From Eublepharis macularius (taxonomy: Eukaryota > Chordata > Lepidosauria > Squamata > Eublepharidae): a stretch of DNA of 64,000 nucleotides. The notes below the pieces were generated by a model, which saw only the letters and a program-made list of their open reading frames with translations, was not told the DNA's origin and searched no databases. Each line of letters starts with the position of its first letter. Position 1 is the stretch's first letter. Below, piece after piece: positions 37,001 through 47,679 of the stretch. The stretch is taken from positions 29,517,001 to 29,581,000 of the forward strand of contig NC_072807.1 in the NCBI RefSeq assembly GCF_028583425.1, read 5' to 3'. A program made the position numbers and the translations under genes.

Positions 37001-40000
37001 GTTTCCTGGAGGTAAAGTGTAGACGACTGGGGAAGGCAATGGCAAACCACCCCGTAAAAAGTCTGCCAAGAAAATGTCATGATGCAAGGTCCCCCCCTGG
37101 GTCAGTAATGAATCGGTGCTTGCACAGGGTTCTTTACCTTTACCTTTTTAAATGGCTGTAATCCAGAATTCCAAGACAAAAATTGAGAATTCTGTAAAGT
37201 GAAAATACTTAAAAACTGCCATTAAATCTTTGCAACTTTGTTTTTTAATGGTGACATTACTACCTCCTATATCCCTGAAGATTTCTCTATTTGGCAACTA
37301 AAGAACACCTAATGAGGAAGGTGAACACAGTACTCCTGCCAAACACGGCTGGAGGGGTGGGGAGAGAAGCAAGGGAAATAGCATGTACTAATCCTTTAAG
37401 CAAAGTTCTTCTAAACAAAAACCAAAACTTTGAATAAGAGAGATGTGTTGATGAATAACCATTACCAGAATTCAGCCCCCAAATCTCACTCTATTTCTGC
37501 TCCCCACCCGAATCCCTCCATTGCATTCTTCCCAGCAACTGCTGCTGCAATCATGTGACCAAGCAAACAAAAGGGCACTTGAGCCTTGGGCCTAAACTCC
37601 AGAAAGGTGCTTGTATCTAAGCACCCTAGCTGGCATAGAAATCGAGGGACTAGTTAAGAAATTGGGAGTAAACCTGCAGCAAATACAGCTCACGGCAATT
37701 AGACAGCATTCATTCGAGAGTGTTTTGACATTGTGAAGGCCAATGGCCATATACAATAAAGTGAATCTGGAATTAGATAGCATCCCGTGCAATTTGGGGT
37801 GAAGGAGAATGCCTGGCAACAGTGCCTCCCAGCAGCTCTCAGCGGAGGGTCTTGTGCTGCCATCCACGGCTCCATCCCACCAGTGTGATGCTGCCGGGGG
37901 GGGGGGCAGGAGGGTTCCCCCTGGTCCAGGCCAGTCCTTTAAAGGCATAGAAGAGGCGGCTTGGCCCCTTTGCCTGAGGAATCTGTAACTGATCAATTTG
38001 GAGCCTGATCCCCCCCACCCTACTCTGATATTTATGTATCATCCTTCTCTCCAATCTGGTCTCTACTCCAGATGCAAGACAACTGACCAAGACATATGGT
38101 GAAGAGCAGACAGCAACCTCGTGCTTTTTAATTTCTACTTCACGGAACAGCATTGATGAAATGAGCAACCCCGCAAGCAGATGCTAGCTTTCAAGATGCT
38201 TATAGCAAAGAAGAGAGAGCGAACCTTGGATCATCTTTTCCAAGCAGCCCCAGTATTCTCAAAAGCTGGATTTGTAACCAAGGTGCTGGCACGCTGTGAT
38301 AATTGAAGTCTATGGGGAGCTTTCCTCCCACCACCTGTTTTAGAATAGTTACAAAACTGCTTGTCAGGTCTTTGTATCCAGATGAGTTCTCCTACAGGGA
38401 AAGATGAAAAATTAACATTTTACACACAGTGCTACACAAAACATGCATAAGGGAAGCAATCATTTTTAATTTTTCAGTTCCTCAGTTTGAACTTACAAGC
38501 TATAGTTTTCCCCCAAATTTTCATGGTACAACTGCCACAAACACAAACTATACAAATGAATCTGAGGAGCAGGGTTTACTTGGGTTTTTTAATCTGTAGT
38601 GTTTAAATTATGATTTCTAAGCTGTCTTGAGCCAAAAGGAAAGGAAGGTCGCAAAGATTTTAATAACATCTTTAAAAAAAATCAAACTCAGAATATCCAT
38701 GAATACATCACAGATGCACAATACAGGAATAAAAAGTTAATGCCCAAAGCATCAAAGTCTGGAGGAAAAGTACTTTACTGCTTACATACACTGTCCAGTT
38801 TTCATTTCTTTTTGCTCTTTTATTAAGATAAAATCAAATTGACATGATTATATTTTAGCTGCTTTTAAGAATCCCACCTTCATCATCTGGAGATAAATGT
38901 GTAACGAGGCAGCCATGACTCCCACATCCCTGTCACAAAGTGCTTTTCGGAATTTGTCATGGATGTGCTGGACTTGGTTGGGAGCGATCAGGTAGAACTT
39001 GTACAGTGCTTGAACAGCTTTCCTTCTAATTATTTCCCTACAAGAAAAAGATTTTTAAAAACCTGGCTAAGCCCACCTATTATGTCCAAACGTATCTTAA
39101 AACTCTGTGTTTACAACTGTTTTAAAAACAAGGCTTCCCAGAATTCCCTTTTGCAAACAAATACTTACTTTGAATGCTGCAGCTTATCTTCCACTAGCGG
39201 AAGGACAGCAGGAATCATTTCCCTTGGAAATATTTGGCTTGCCACAGTAAGAGCCATACACACTTCCATAAGGTTAGTGCTCTGCAAATCCTAGCACAGG
39301 CATGAAAACGAAAGTGTTATTTCACCCCAATATTGAAAATCTAACATTAAAGAACAGGTTAAATATGCATAATGTTGGCGAGATCTGTTCATTCAAAAAT
39401 TCACACTGTGTCCTTCGTAAGTCAAAATTGAATGTTGAGGATCAAATGCTGGCAAGGAACCCTGCATGCCCAACTTCCTCCCTATACCCGAGAAAACAGA
39501 CGCCCCTTAAAAATGTAGAAGCAACTTAATATGTTTATAAATTAAGCAGGAAAAACCTGACTCACCAAAAACCTTACTTTCATTCTATCTCACATCCTAG
39601 CTTTAATGTCTCAGGGGTTTCTTGTATTATGCTAATTAAGAACCAGGTCTCCCTTCAACATTAAGCAAAACATCACAATAAGGTAGCTTAAGTTGCGTGT
39701 GTTAAATTTTATTTATTTTCCTTAAGGAGATCCCAGTAATATGATTGGATGTGGACCAAGAAGCTTACAACTGAAATAGTGTACATACATCACCTCCTCA
39801 AAAACCAAAAGCTTTGCTTATATGAATTAAAAATTTAAACATAAAAGAACAAAATGTTTCCATTATCAAGAATAACGTGTTCCACGTCTAATATAAATGG
39901 ATCTCGGTATTTCTTTGGCTTACGTGTAATTTGTTGTTTTCCAAAACGTTTCAAAACCAGCCCACATTTATATAAGAGGTCATTTCCCCTGATCTTTAGC

Positions 40001-43000
40001 AACTTTTATCTATTATAAGACTTTTTGCTCTCAAAAGTATACATTACAGACAGGGTGGTATTTTCAGTTATTGAACAGAACTGACACTTTGGAAAAAAAC
40101 ATTTTTTAAAACTTCATTTATACCCCACTTTTCTCCCAATGAGAATCTGAGGCTGCTTACATAATTCTCGTCTCCTCCATTTTATCCTCACAACAACCCT
40201 GTGAGGTGCGTTAGGCTCAGGGTATGTGACTGGCCCAGGATCACCCAGCAAGCTTCCACAGCAGAGCGAGGATTTGAACCAGATGCTCCTAGATCCTAGT
40301 CCAACACTCTGACCAATATGCTACAATGGCTTAAATGCACGTACTTCATTAACAGCATGTGAAGCAGCCTTCAAAGGAGTTTTTAATTTATTAATAGGAA
40401 CAAACTTTCAAATTCCTCACTCCCAATACATTTTTAACAATCGCAGAAGAACTCTCGAAAGCAAAACATGTAAGATCTCACTTTAAATTTATAGAAATAT
40501 CAATTATTTTTGTATTTATGAAGGTTCCAGATGCTAAACAAGATTTTATTTTAAAATGTATATAACGTTTTTGAATTACATTTTTTAAAAAAAATTATTT
40601 TAAACTTTTTTTAAAAACACTTGTGCCCAAGTATGATGTTTACCTCCAAACCTCCCACTAAACTGTACCTTCACTACTGTGTTCACAAGCAGAAGCAATA
40701 GTTCATGGTTCTCATGGAGAAATAAAGAAACTGCCAAGTAGCCTAAAAAAGAAAAAAAAATACTACAGTCCAAACTCTCTCTCTAATCAATCAGGTAGGG
40801 TCAAAAGACATTTAAAAACAAACTGCTGCTTGAGGCTGTGACTGCAAAGTTAATACCTGAGTAAGGCAGAATTTAACTTAGGGGAGGCCAAGAACCTAAT
40901 GGCCATGAAAGAATGGCATCAAGAACTGGCACAGACTGGCAGGGGGTAACTGCATCAAACGAATACTGACTGAAATAAAACAGGGGGTCCATCTACTCCA
41001 GCATCCGGTTAAGCTCAAACGGACCCACAACATGGCCAGTAAATGGTGATTTAGTAAAAAAAAATGTGTTTAAGTTGAGCATAAATCCAGCTCCGAATGG
41101 AAGCAGCCCAGGCCTACCTGCCTGCTTTCTTGAGCAGCCTATTGACATTTAATGCTTGCAGATACATACCGACTCTTTTTTCAAAAAGGTTTCCTTGCTG
41201 GGCTAACTTGATAGCATGGATGTATCCAAATGAGGCCTCGTAGCCTAGCATCTCACAATAAATAAGCCTCACCATGCATTCCTTCATCAGCCTCTGAAAT
41301 AAAAGAAATGAATGATAAACATTTCGACTCACAGTGTGGCAAAGATCTTCCAGTTCTACCAGTCTGCACCAGCCTTGCAAATAAGTACACAAAAGTTACT
41401 CACCATAATTTTGTACTAGCCATATGTAAGTTGGCTGTTTATTTAAAATAGTCTGGCATTTCTAACCAAAACAGCTGACAATATATTTAAATGCATAACC
41501 TTAAAACCTTAAAACAATAAACACACACAAATGTTTAAGAGTTAGTCACATCTGACACATCAAATCAACGTACAACAGGCCAAAAGTGATAGTTTCACTT
41601 GACAAAAGCTATTAGGTGATAGTTAACAATACATTTCTCATATGCCACTCCTCACAGAATATTTACACATAGCATAAACTTAAACTGCATTGCATTAAAA
41701 TCTTTGCTGTTACACTGAATTGTTTTATCATATTTTGTACTCTGCTTGCTGGCTGACTGAATAGTCTCGTTTTCATAATCTTCCCAGCCCCAATCCATTA
41801 TTCTGTTTTATCAGGTATCTTTGTTGTTAGTTAAATGTTTTAATCATACTTTTATCATATGATTATCATATGATTAACTGAATAGTTCTTATCATATTTG
41901 TAATCCACCTTGAGCCTGAGTGAGAAAGATGGACTATAAATGAAGCTAATAATGATGACAATAATAATAATCCACATGGCAAACACTGAAAGTAGAATAA
42001 AGCTACTGGATAGCCTGATTTACACAGTCGTCCAGGAAAGCAAAAAAAACGCTGACTTCTGAAATTCCATTTCAGTCTCTCATTTAAGCCAGTCTGTCTT
42101 GCCAGCCCATGCAGCATACGCCAGCGAACTGTAACCGAAGGATGCCATATTTTTACTACTGCTTATCATTTTACAATTTGCTGCTTCTACTGTCTTCAAA
42201 ACACAATACTTTAACAGTTCCATTGTCCATTTTATGCTGCCGCTGGTTATTGTTAATTTCACTGATATTTACAAGCCGAGTTTGAACTGCATGAATAAAG
42301 ACAGTAAAAGCCAAGTCAAAAGTAACCTGACGAAGACTGAACTTGATACATAAATGCAGGGGGACTCAGTTTTACTTTTAGAACTTACCAGGGTTGTAGT
42401 GGGGGCAGAAACAGTTGTTTTCAAGTTACTTAATTCCTGTTGGATTAATTTTTCTTCCTCCTAACAAGGAACAATTAAAAAGCAGCACTGCAGATCATTC
42501 CATAAAACATACTGGGCAAAGTAGCAAAGATGGCATCCTGTCAGAGTCAGGCAAAGATTATTCCTACATATTTTAACTTTTCTGTGTCATGGTCTTCTAA
42601 AAGATACAATTACATCAAATTACTATATATCTGATGAAAGAAGCTCTGACTCTCGAAAGCTCATACCCTGGAAATCTAGTTGCTCTTTAAGGTGCTACTA
42701 GACCCAAATCTTGCTCTTCTACTATAGACCAATACAATTGTCCACCTGAAAATATATACAATTTGATTCTGATTTAAAAAAAAAAAGGAGCCAATTACAC
42801 AGAGTTGTCTTAAAGCATTCAGCCACGATGATCACTACAAATAGAGAGTCTGGGGCAGCAAACTAAAACAGGAGTCCAGTGGCATCTACAAAACATTATA
42901 TTCCAGCAGAACTTAAGCCCAGCTACTTTCACCAGAAAGCATTTCTAGTAAGGGCTGCAAACAGCAGAAGAATGTTCTAACTCAGAATTGCTTGTGTGCT

Positions 43001-44338
43001 GTTTCAGTATTCCTCCAACTCTGCATTAGATTTTTGCCAGCTTTAAATCCTTACAAATTTTTATTTTTAAACCCCGTTACATTGTTTACTGAAATGTCCA
43101 TGAAACTGACTGTACTGACACGCTACATAATCCGCCCTGAATCTCAGCCAGAAAGGCGGACTGTAAATAGCACAAATAAATAAATAAAGCTTACACCAGC
43201 ATCACATTGTGTTATATTTGCAAGATGCCCCCCCAGACTCCTATCTTTTGGGAGCTCCTCCAGTCCTACTCAGCGCAGTGCAAGAGTTAAAGTAGGATCT
43301 GGGAGACCTGAGTTCAAATTCATCCACTACGATAGATGCTTTCTGGGTGACTGCTCCAGCCACACCCTCTCAGCCTAACCTACCTCACAAGTAGATCAAG
43401 ATGGGTAGCCCTGTTAGTCTGTCTGTAGCAGCAGAAAAGAGCAAGAATCCAGTAGCACCTATAAGACTAACAAAATTTGTGGTAAGGTAGGAGCTTTCCT
43501 GAGTATCTCACTTCTTCAGATACTCAGAAAGCTTATACCCTACCTCAAACGTTGTTAGTCCTATTTTATTTATTTATTTATGTCAGTTATAGTTCACCTT
43601 TCTCACTGAGGCTCAAGGCAGATTACAGTGTGACATTAGTACAATCATTATCAAGGACATTTCCATACAGTATCAAGAACGTTTCCAGAAATAACGCCAT
43701 AGGGTAAATAAACACAAGTTTAAAAGACACAGCCTTAGCAAAGATCCAACACAGAATTGAAGAAATGCTGAAACAGAACATAATCAGTTGCAGGACTGAC
43801 AATAGACAGCATGAAGCACAGGTAGTATATAGGAGCACATATTTAAAGCAACAGATAATTATAGGTGTTGCTGAACTCTTGCTCTTTTCTACTGCTACCT
43901 CACCGGGTTTTTGTGAGGATAATATTCAGAATGTTGTAAGCCACTTTAAGTCCTCATTGGGGAGAAAGGCAGAGAATAAGCGAACTGAATAAACAGATAT
44001 GAAGTGGGGTCCCTCCTCCCAGCGCATTTATCTTTGAAATGGGTCGATTCTCCTCTCCTTCGCCTTTTTTTTTATTATGACTATTAGCTTTCCGATGTTA
44101 GAGGCCGATTTGACTTCCCGCAGGCCCAGCCCGGCTCGCCCTCTCCCCACGCCCGTACATGCTTGGAGGTGAGGGCGGTGATGCTCCGGATGAGCCCGCC
44201 AAGCCGCGAGGTGGCCGAGCCCCCGCCCGGCCCTCCGCCTCCGGCCGCGCCGCCTCCTCCGCCCAGGCCGCCCCCCGGGTCGTGCTGCCCCAACAAGCCC
44301 GGAAGGGCGCTCAGCGTCCGCTGCACCACGTCGCTCAT
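25629..44338 (-). CDS. AP4E1: AP-4 complex subunit epsilon, complete 21-exon gene
   Basis: Large subunit of AP-4, a clathrin-independent trans-Golgi coat adaptor that exports ATG9A and other cargo. Exons, 5' to 3': 44159-44338, 42389-42460, 41170-41293, 40669-40742, 39169-39290, 38878-39037, 38225-38391, 36584-36657, 35713-35835, 35516-35625, 34246-34385, 33930-34042, 33684-33802, 32483-32782, 31066-31180, 30459-30594, 28812-29070, 27230-27808, 26891-27075, 26357-26514, 25629-25789. They total 3,471 nt (1,156 codons plus stop; human is about 1,137), with every phase consistent and no internal stop. Start chosen at MSDVVQRTLSALPGLL, matching human MSDIVEKTLTALPGLF from memory; the end is LLYQCQKVMGES. 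All introns have GT-AG ends except intron 11 (AT-AC). Head to head with SCG3, tail to tail with TNFAIP8L3. Confidence 0.96.
27230..31180 (-). CDS. AP4E1: AP4E1 exons 15-18 (residues 627-989), hinge and start of ear
   Basis: The hinge is Ser/Pro/Lys-rich and much less conserved than the trunk: VDASLSFLDGFVAEGL (15), LNFEPYGLSLSQSS (16), KKLWGKEGYLPKKES and EKQQLASTLFVGLGS (17), then MGKGSSTGQKFKRKPK and SPSSLFADGNMDIFQ (18). Exon 18 is 579 nt and starts in phase 0 with ATG, which is a plain internal codon here. Confidence 0.9.
27957..28045. mobile_element. Short palindromic repeat 'A', well preserved
   Basis: The near-palindrome CAGTGCAATCCTATGAAGAG to CTTCATAGGTTTGCACTG is centred on AAGCCCACTGATTTCAAAGG, in AP4E1 intron 17. 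It is the cleanest copy of the family in the window. Confidence 0.65.
29965..30370 (-). mobile_element. CR1 LINE 3' fragment
   Basis: ACATAGAAACATTGAGCTGG, then AAGGGCCCTCC and GTCATCTAGTCCAAACCCC, is the reverse complement of the typical amniote CR1 3' region. The plus-strand open frame of 184 codons across it is not a gene. It lies in AP4E1 intron 16 and runs up to exon 16. Confidence 0.7.
30957..30999. repeat. (TC)n microsatellite
   Basis: About 21 uninterrupted TC units in AP4E1 intron 15. Confidence 0.95.
31391..31608 (-). mobile_element. 5S-rRNA-derived SINE (5S-Sauria type)
   Basis: Reverse complement of the copies at 608 and 17,388: tail GTGCCCTCAAGTCAGAGTTG at the left, and the 5S-like head GCTTAGCTTCTGAGATCTGA at the right. 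It lies in AP4E1 intron 14. Confidence 0.85.
32483..36657 (-). CDS. AP4E1: AP4E1 exons 8-14 (residues 300-626), adaptin trunk, second part
   Basis: Rest of the trunk: TSELMYDVLDESLRRAEINH (8), KCIGKFVLSPKINLKYLG (9), LALQHQMTIIECLDHPDPII (10), NLVGKIADLAEK (11), YAPDNEWFIHTMNAVFSVGG (12), FLQVMSW (13), and exon 14, 300 nt, from VLGEYSYLM to SCEDIV. Exons 11 and 12 are joined by an AT-AC intron. Confidence 0.93.
34043..34245 (-). other. AP4E1: AT-AC, U12-type intron 11 of AP4E1
   Basis: On the minus strand the intron begins ATATCCTTTTT (U12 consensus ATATCCTTT) at 34,245 and ends CATCAC at 34,043. A branch site TTCCTTAAC, the full U12 consensus, lies at 34,054-34,062, 11 nt before the acceptor. 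Splicing joins GAAAA to ATATGCTCC, giving EKYAPDNEW as in human AP4E1. No GT-AG pair nearby yields this frame. Length 203 nt. Confidence 0.93.
34405..34629 (-). mobile_element. tRNA-headed SINE with LINE-type tail
   Basis: On the minus strand it starts GTGTGGTGTAGCGGTTAGAG, with B-box GGTTCAAATCCC, and ends with GGGGTATAAATGAAATAAAT. It lies in AP4E1 intron 10, starting about 20 nt from exon 11. Confidence 0.8.
34959..35051. mobile_element. Short palindromic repeat 'A'
   Basis: ATGCAATCCTAAACAGAGTT at one side and ATTCTGTTTAGGAATGCACT at the other frame the central CTAAGCCCACTGACTTCAAT. Confidence 0.6.
35240..35480 (-). mobile_element. tRNA-headed SINE with LINE-type tail
   Basis: TTCATTTATACCCTGCCG, then CAAGGTCACCCAGCAAGC and GGATTTGAAACTGGGTCTCC: a reverse copy of the 34,405 family. 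It lies 35 bp upstream (plus coordinates) of exon 10. Confidence 0.75.
36163..36365 (-). mobile_element. tRNA-derived SINE (TAGCTCAATAGTAGAGC head)
   Basis: On the minus strand the head AGCATAGCTCAATAGTAGAG is an A-box-like tRNA segment. The far end reads CTTATACTGAATCAGACCC on the plus strand. This family also supplies 49,477-50,153, 58,577, 61,999 and 63,325. Confidence 0.8.
36845..37148 (+). mobile_element. tRNA-derived SINE, full length, with 11-bp TSD
   Basis: Starts GAGCCCCATGGCGCAGAGTG and ends GTGCTTGCACAGGG then TTTACC. A perfect 11-bp target duplication TAAATGGCTGT lies at 36,834-36,844 and 37,149-37,159. It lies in AP4E1 intron 7, antisense to the gene. Confidence 0.88.
38225..42460 (-). 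CDS. AP4E1: AP4E1 exons 2-7 (residues 61-299), adaptin trunk, first part
   Basis: Start of the adaptin N-terminal alpha-solenoid. Readable anchors: EEEKLIQQELSNLKTTVSAP (exon 2), LMKECMVRLIYCEMLGYEAS (3), GYLAVSLFLHENHELLLLL (4), DLQSTNLMEVCMALTVASQI (5), KEIIRRKAVQALYKFYLIAP (6) and LLRILGLLGKDD (7). Near-identity to the recalled human protein indicates strong constraint. The exon 7 donor, AAG|GTTCGC, is weak. Confidence 0.93.
40112..40333 (-). mobile_element. tRNA-headed SINE with LINE-type tail
   Basis: TTCATTTATACCCCACTTTT, CACAACAACCCTGTGAGG, GATCACCCAGCAAGCTTCC and GGATTTGAACCAG in reverse-complement order. It lies in AP4E1 intron 4. Confidence 0.78.
41860..42960. repeat. Repeat fragments in AP4E1 introns 1 and 2
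   Basis: A LINE/SINE tail (GTAATCCACCTTGAGCCTGA) lies at about 41,895-41,965. Copies of the inverted-tail retroelement lie at about 42,625-42,745 (ACTCTCGAAAGCTC, then AAGGTGCTACTAGACC) and 42,850-42,960. AP4E1 exon 2 (42,389-42,460) sits between them. Confidence 0.5.
43050..43190 (+). mobile_element. SINE/LINE tail
   Basis: TAATCCGCCCTGAATCTCAG then AGAAAGGCGGACTGTAAATA is the same tail as on the SINE at 21,668. No head is seen. Confidence 0.6.
43270..43992 (+). mobile_element. tRNA-headed SINE split by two later insertions
   Basis: SINE halves lie at about 43,270-43,391 (GAGACCTGAGTTCAAATTC to CTAACCTACCTCACAAG) and about 43,898-43,992 (CCTCACCGGG to GGGGAGAAAGGCAGAGAATA). Between them are an inverted-tail retroelement piece (about 43,395-43,560) and an L2-like 3' UTR piece on the minus strand (about 43,562-43,870) that matches the L2 fragment at 50.4 kb. 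Confidence 0.55.
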
Positions 44339-44670
44339 GCCCGGGCCGCCACCGACGCTCCGGCTCCCCTCAGCCGCCGCCGCCGCATGCCCGGAAGAGA
44401 AGGCCCGGAGCCTGCCTCAGCTGAGCCCGCCTGCCCGCCCGGCCGTTCGGCCGCCGCCTCACGCTCACTTCCGGGCTCCCGGGGAGGCCCGAGAGGGGAG
44501 GGCGCCCGCGCTTTGGGGCGGTCGCTTTACTCGGGAATAAAGCCACGGGGGTCGAGTGGGCTTCCGACTGAGTAGACCGGCCGGCCTATGCTGAGGGGAA
44601 GGCAAGGCCCTTCCTGAGGGGAAAACAGGCCGCAGGCGGCCTGTGGAGATTTCGCCAAAGGTCCCAGACA
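44080..44670 (-). promoter_or_regulatory. AP4E1: CpG-island promoter of AP4E1 with ETS/GABPA site
   Basis: GC- and CpG-dense block covering AP4E1 exon 1 and about 330 bp upstream; no TATA box is apparent. On the minus strand CCGGAAGTGAG (44,464-44,474 in plus coordinates) is a full ETS/GABPA motif about 130 bp upstream of the start codon. This is typical of housekeeping promoters. The nearest divergent gene, SCG3, is 11 kb away, so a shared promoter is unlikely. Confidence 0.75.
44159..44338 (-). CDS. AP4E1: AP4E1 exon 1 (residues 1-60)
   Basis: Encodes MSDVVQRTLSALPGLLGQHD, then a Gly/Ala-rich run at about residues 21-42, then LGGLIRSITALTSKH. The Gly-rich run is longer than in recalled human protein (short PGGGPAAAK there). 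It lies wholly in the CpG island; the donor is CAT|GTACGG. The overlapping plus-strand open frames are GC-rich shadows. Confidence 0.93.
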
Positions 44671-44710
44671 CGGTTTACAAAATGCGTGAAGTTCGTTATG
44701 TGAGACTCTG

Positions 44711-45540
44711 AAAGGATGACTGACTGGAACTGGCCTCGCCTGTTAAACGGCCGGGGTCTCTAATCCCCCCCCCCTCCTTTAATAAAAATAATTTACAATA
44801 GATACAACAGCCAACACCATACAGTAGCAATACAACAAAATATGGCCACTCTATGCCATCTGAACGTATATTTATTTTTTTCCTTTTTTCTTCTAAAGGG
44901 ATGACTGACTGAAGCTGGCCTGTGTAGTGGGCGGGATGGGGGTACACGTCCGAGGCCTCCCCCACCCCTTGTTAATGAAAAATAATTCACAATAAACATG
45001 CCAAACACAATAGCCAGCACCGTACAGTAGCCAGACACTCTTTTAACAGTGATAATATTAAAAATTGCCACTATATGCCATCTGAACTTAAATTTTATTT
45101 ATTAATTTATTTGATTTTTTTAATGTACCACTTCTGTTCAACTAAGAGCTCGAACAGGGTCACATCATAAAACAATTACACTAACAACAACAACAACAAC
45201 AACAACAACAAAATATTGCCACCATATGCCATCTGAACGCATATTTCCCCCCCTTTTTCTCCTAAAGGGATGACTAACAGAAGCTGGCCTGTGTAGTGGG
45301 CGGGATGGGGGTTACAGGGCGGAGGCCTTCCCCCTTATTAATTAAAAACCATTTACAATAAACACACACAAAACACAACAGCCAGCACCATACAGTAGCC
45401 ATACACTCCTTTAACAACAATGATAATGATAATAATTAAAATTGCCGCTATATGCCATCTGAACTTACATTTTATTAATTAATGTATTTGATTTCAACTA
45501 AGCTCGAAGAGGTTCACATGATCATAAAACAATTACATCA
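44711..45540. repeat. Tandem repeat, 369-bp unit, about 2.3 copies
   Basis: AAAGGGATGACTGACTGAAG, then CTGGCCTGTGTAGTGGGCGG, recurs at 44,895 and 45,264 (period 369 bp). A shorter first copy (184 bp) starts at 44,711. Each unit contains TATGCCATCTGAAC and an AATAAACA-rich segment. It is not a known element to me, and it directly adjoins the AP4E1 CpG island. Confidence 0.75.
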
Positions 45541-46309
45541 GTTAAAAACTAACACAAAACACATTTATTTAATAAAATAGCAATAAAACAACATAGTACA
45601 AATATTAAAACCGCTCCCAGTATGAAACCCTGCAGATAAACATAAAATTACAAGTCAATATAATACACAGCAATCAGCTGCGCCTCGCCGTATACTTAGC
45701 CACCAATACTTCATTTCAGTTAAAGTCCAAACACTGCAGTGACAACACTAAACAAGATCCAATATTTGGACATTTCCACAATTCTTATGGCTGTTGCAAT
45801 AGGTAACAAATAGAGACCACGTATCTCTATATTCTGAATCTTGGACTTTTTGAACATAAATGCCTATAAAATGAAATCTTATTCATTGTCCATATAAACC
45901 AAACTTTATTTAACCATTGTTCCAAGCAAGGTATTATTTGCAGCTTCCAATTTTGCACTTAAGAACATTCTGGACTTAATAATAATTTTTTTTAAAACCA
46001 AACATTAATTTGCATTGGCTGTGTGGTAAAAAAACATTGTGTTAGATACATCGGGCCCTCCTCTTGCATAGTAAAAACTGAAAATAGGTGAGAAGATACT
46101 GAGTTTTTGCATCATTCTCTCAAAAGGCAAGGAAGTTTGTCACACATCTACTTCTGATGTGTGGTTAAAGGTGTGTTAAATGATCGTCTATTTTTATTTT
46201 ATTTACTTTATTTATGGTCCCAGTTCTTGCTGAGATATATGGCTACTCATCCTGCCAAAAGGCAAGATAGGTTTACCAGTCTAGGTCCTGACATAAATCC
46301 ATAATAAAA
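45541..46309. other. AT-rich intergenic sequence
   Basis: No gene is recognised. Parts around 45,560-46,000 read like the 3' end of an old LINE, but no family could be fixed. Confidence 0.3.
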
Positions 46310-46425
46310 AGTAGAGGTAGTCCTCTGTGCAAGCACCGAGTCATTATTGACCCATGGCGGGATGTCGCATCACAACGTTTTCTTGGCAGACTTTTGTTAT
46401 GGGGTGGGTTTGCCATTTTGTAAAA
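46310..46425 (-). mobile_element. tRNA-derived SINE, truncated
   Basis: GTCCTCTGTGCAAGCACCGA to GGGTGGGTTTGCCATTTT matches the 3' third of the SINE at 11,948. The head is missing. Confidence 0.75.
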
Positions 46426-47514
46426 CACTGAAGCTCAGTGAATGCAAATCTCTGATTCATACCCATTATTTTGTTCAGGAGTAGTGAAAACTGGACTTCT
46501 TCCCATTTTTGCAATACACATACAAAACAGCCTTCTTCTGAGTCACAATATTAACATACCCAGAATTATCTGTTTTGGTTGGCATCAGGTCACCAGGATT
46601 CTTGGGTGGAGATTTTTTCCCAGATCTGCTATGCTATCCGGTGTGTTTATTCTGCTCGTTTTGGCTGTTTCATGGACACGTCTAATTGTCTTGATTTTAT
46701 TGTTTTAGTTGTGAGCAGAGAGGTACCATACACATTTCTTAAAGCCATACCTTTGAAGATGATGGGATTGAATTTGGACATTTGCACAAGTAAATAATAA
46801 TGTATATTCATTCGTAGAAGTAGAAAGAAGAAATACATGTGATTCTGCAGACGAAGTATGTCCACTCTTCACATTCCAGCATTATTTGTCTCTTCTTTAT
46901 CTGCTAAATAGGTAAGGTGTGAACCAGCACTAGGGCAGTTTTAACAAATGCAGAATATGGAATTGGGATTTTAAGGATCCGATGTGCCATCAAGTCGCCT
47001 CCAACCCGAAAAAAAATGCTTTCCAGCACTCATGTTTATAAAACGTGGATTCTCTACAGGTTAAGAAGGTAATCTAAATAGATTGTACCGCTTAATAATT
47101 TGTACCACTTAAAGGTATTATTTTAAAATAATGATCCGTTGAGTCTGTGTCATGGTTTTGATAGAAGGAAAACTTTAGTCTGCTGCATTTGGAGCTCTCC
47201 CAAACACTGTGTCGTACTCAGTATTGACAATGCTCCCAAAGTCCTGAATAGATACTGAGATACCAGAAGGTGGCACCAAAACACAACTTCCTAAATAGGG
47301 CAGCCACTGAGTTTTTCAGGATTTTCTTAGGAAACCTGTCATTCCTCAGAATAGGATCAAGTGTTCTTGAATCGTATCAGTGATGGTGAGAAAGCTTTCT
47401 CATCTCTGCTGATTGTTGCATCTGATTCAGTCGCAGCATGTGCCTGGAATGTTTTATGACATGGCATTATGACATTTTATGAGGAAATGGCAAGGCCCAG
47501 TAGATTGCAAAGGG
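46426..47514. other. Intergenic, nothing recognised
   Basis: No exon, RNA gene or repeat family identified. Confidence 0.4.
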
Positions 47515-47679
47515 ATAGCTATGTTAGTTTGTTACAGCAAAATAAAACTAAAGTCTAGTGGCAACTTAAAAGCTAACTTTTTCAGATACTTAAAGATCCT
47601 GGCACCTGGTCAGTGCAATCCTAAAGAGAGTTAAGTTAATGGGCTTAGAAGGATGTTGCTGTGTTTAGGATTGCACTGT
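47515..47679. repeat. Retroelement tail and short palindromic repeat 'A'
   Basis: About 47,515-47,600 is a diverged inverted-tail copy (AAGTCTAGTGGCAACTTAAA). Bases 47,611-47,679 are repeat A (CAGTGCAATCCTAAAGAGAG to GTTTAGGATTGCACTG) with a shortened centre. Confidence 0.55.

Noticed and set aside
44159-44575. Plus-strand open frames of 138 and 125 codons in the CpG island
   Set aside because: Ala/Pro/Arg-rich shadows of AP4E1 exon 1 and its promoter; GC-rich sequence keeps frames open by chance.
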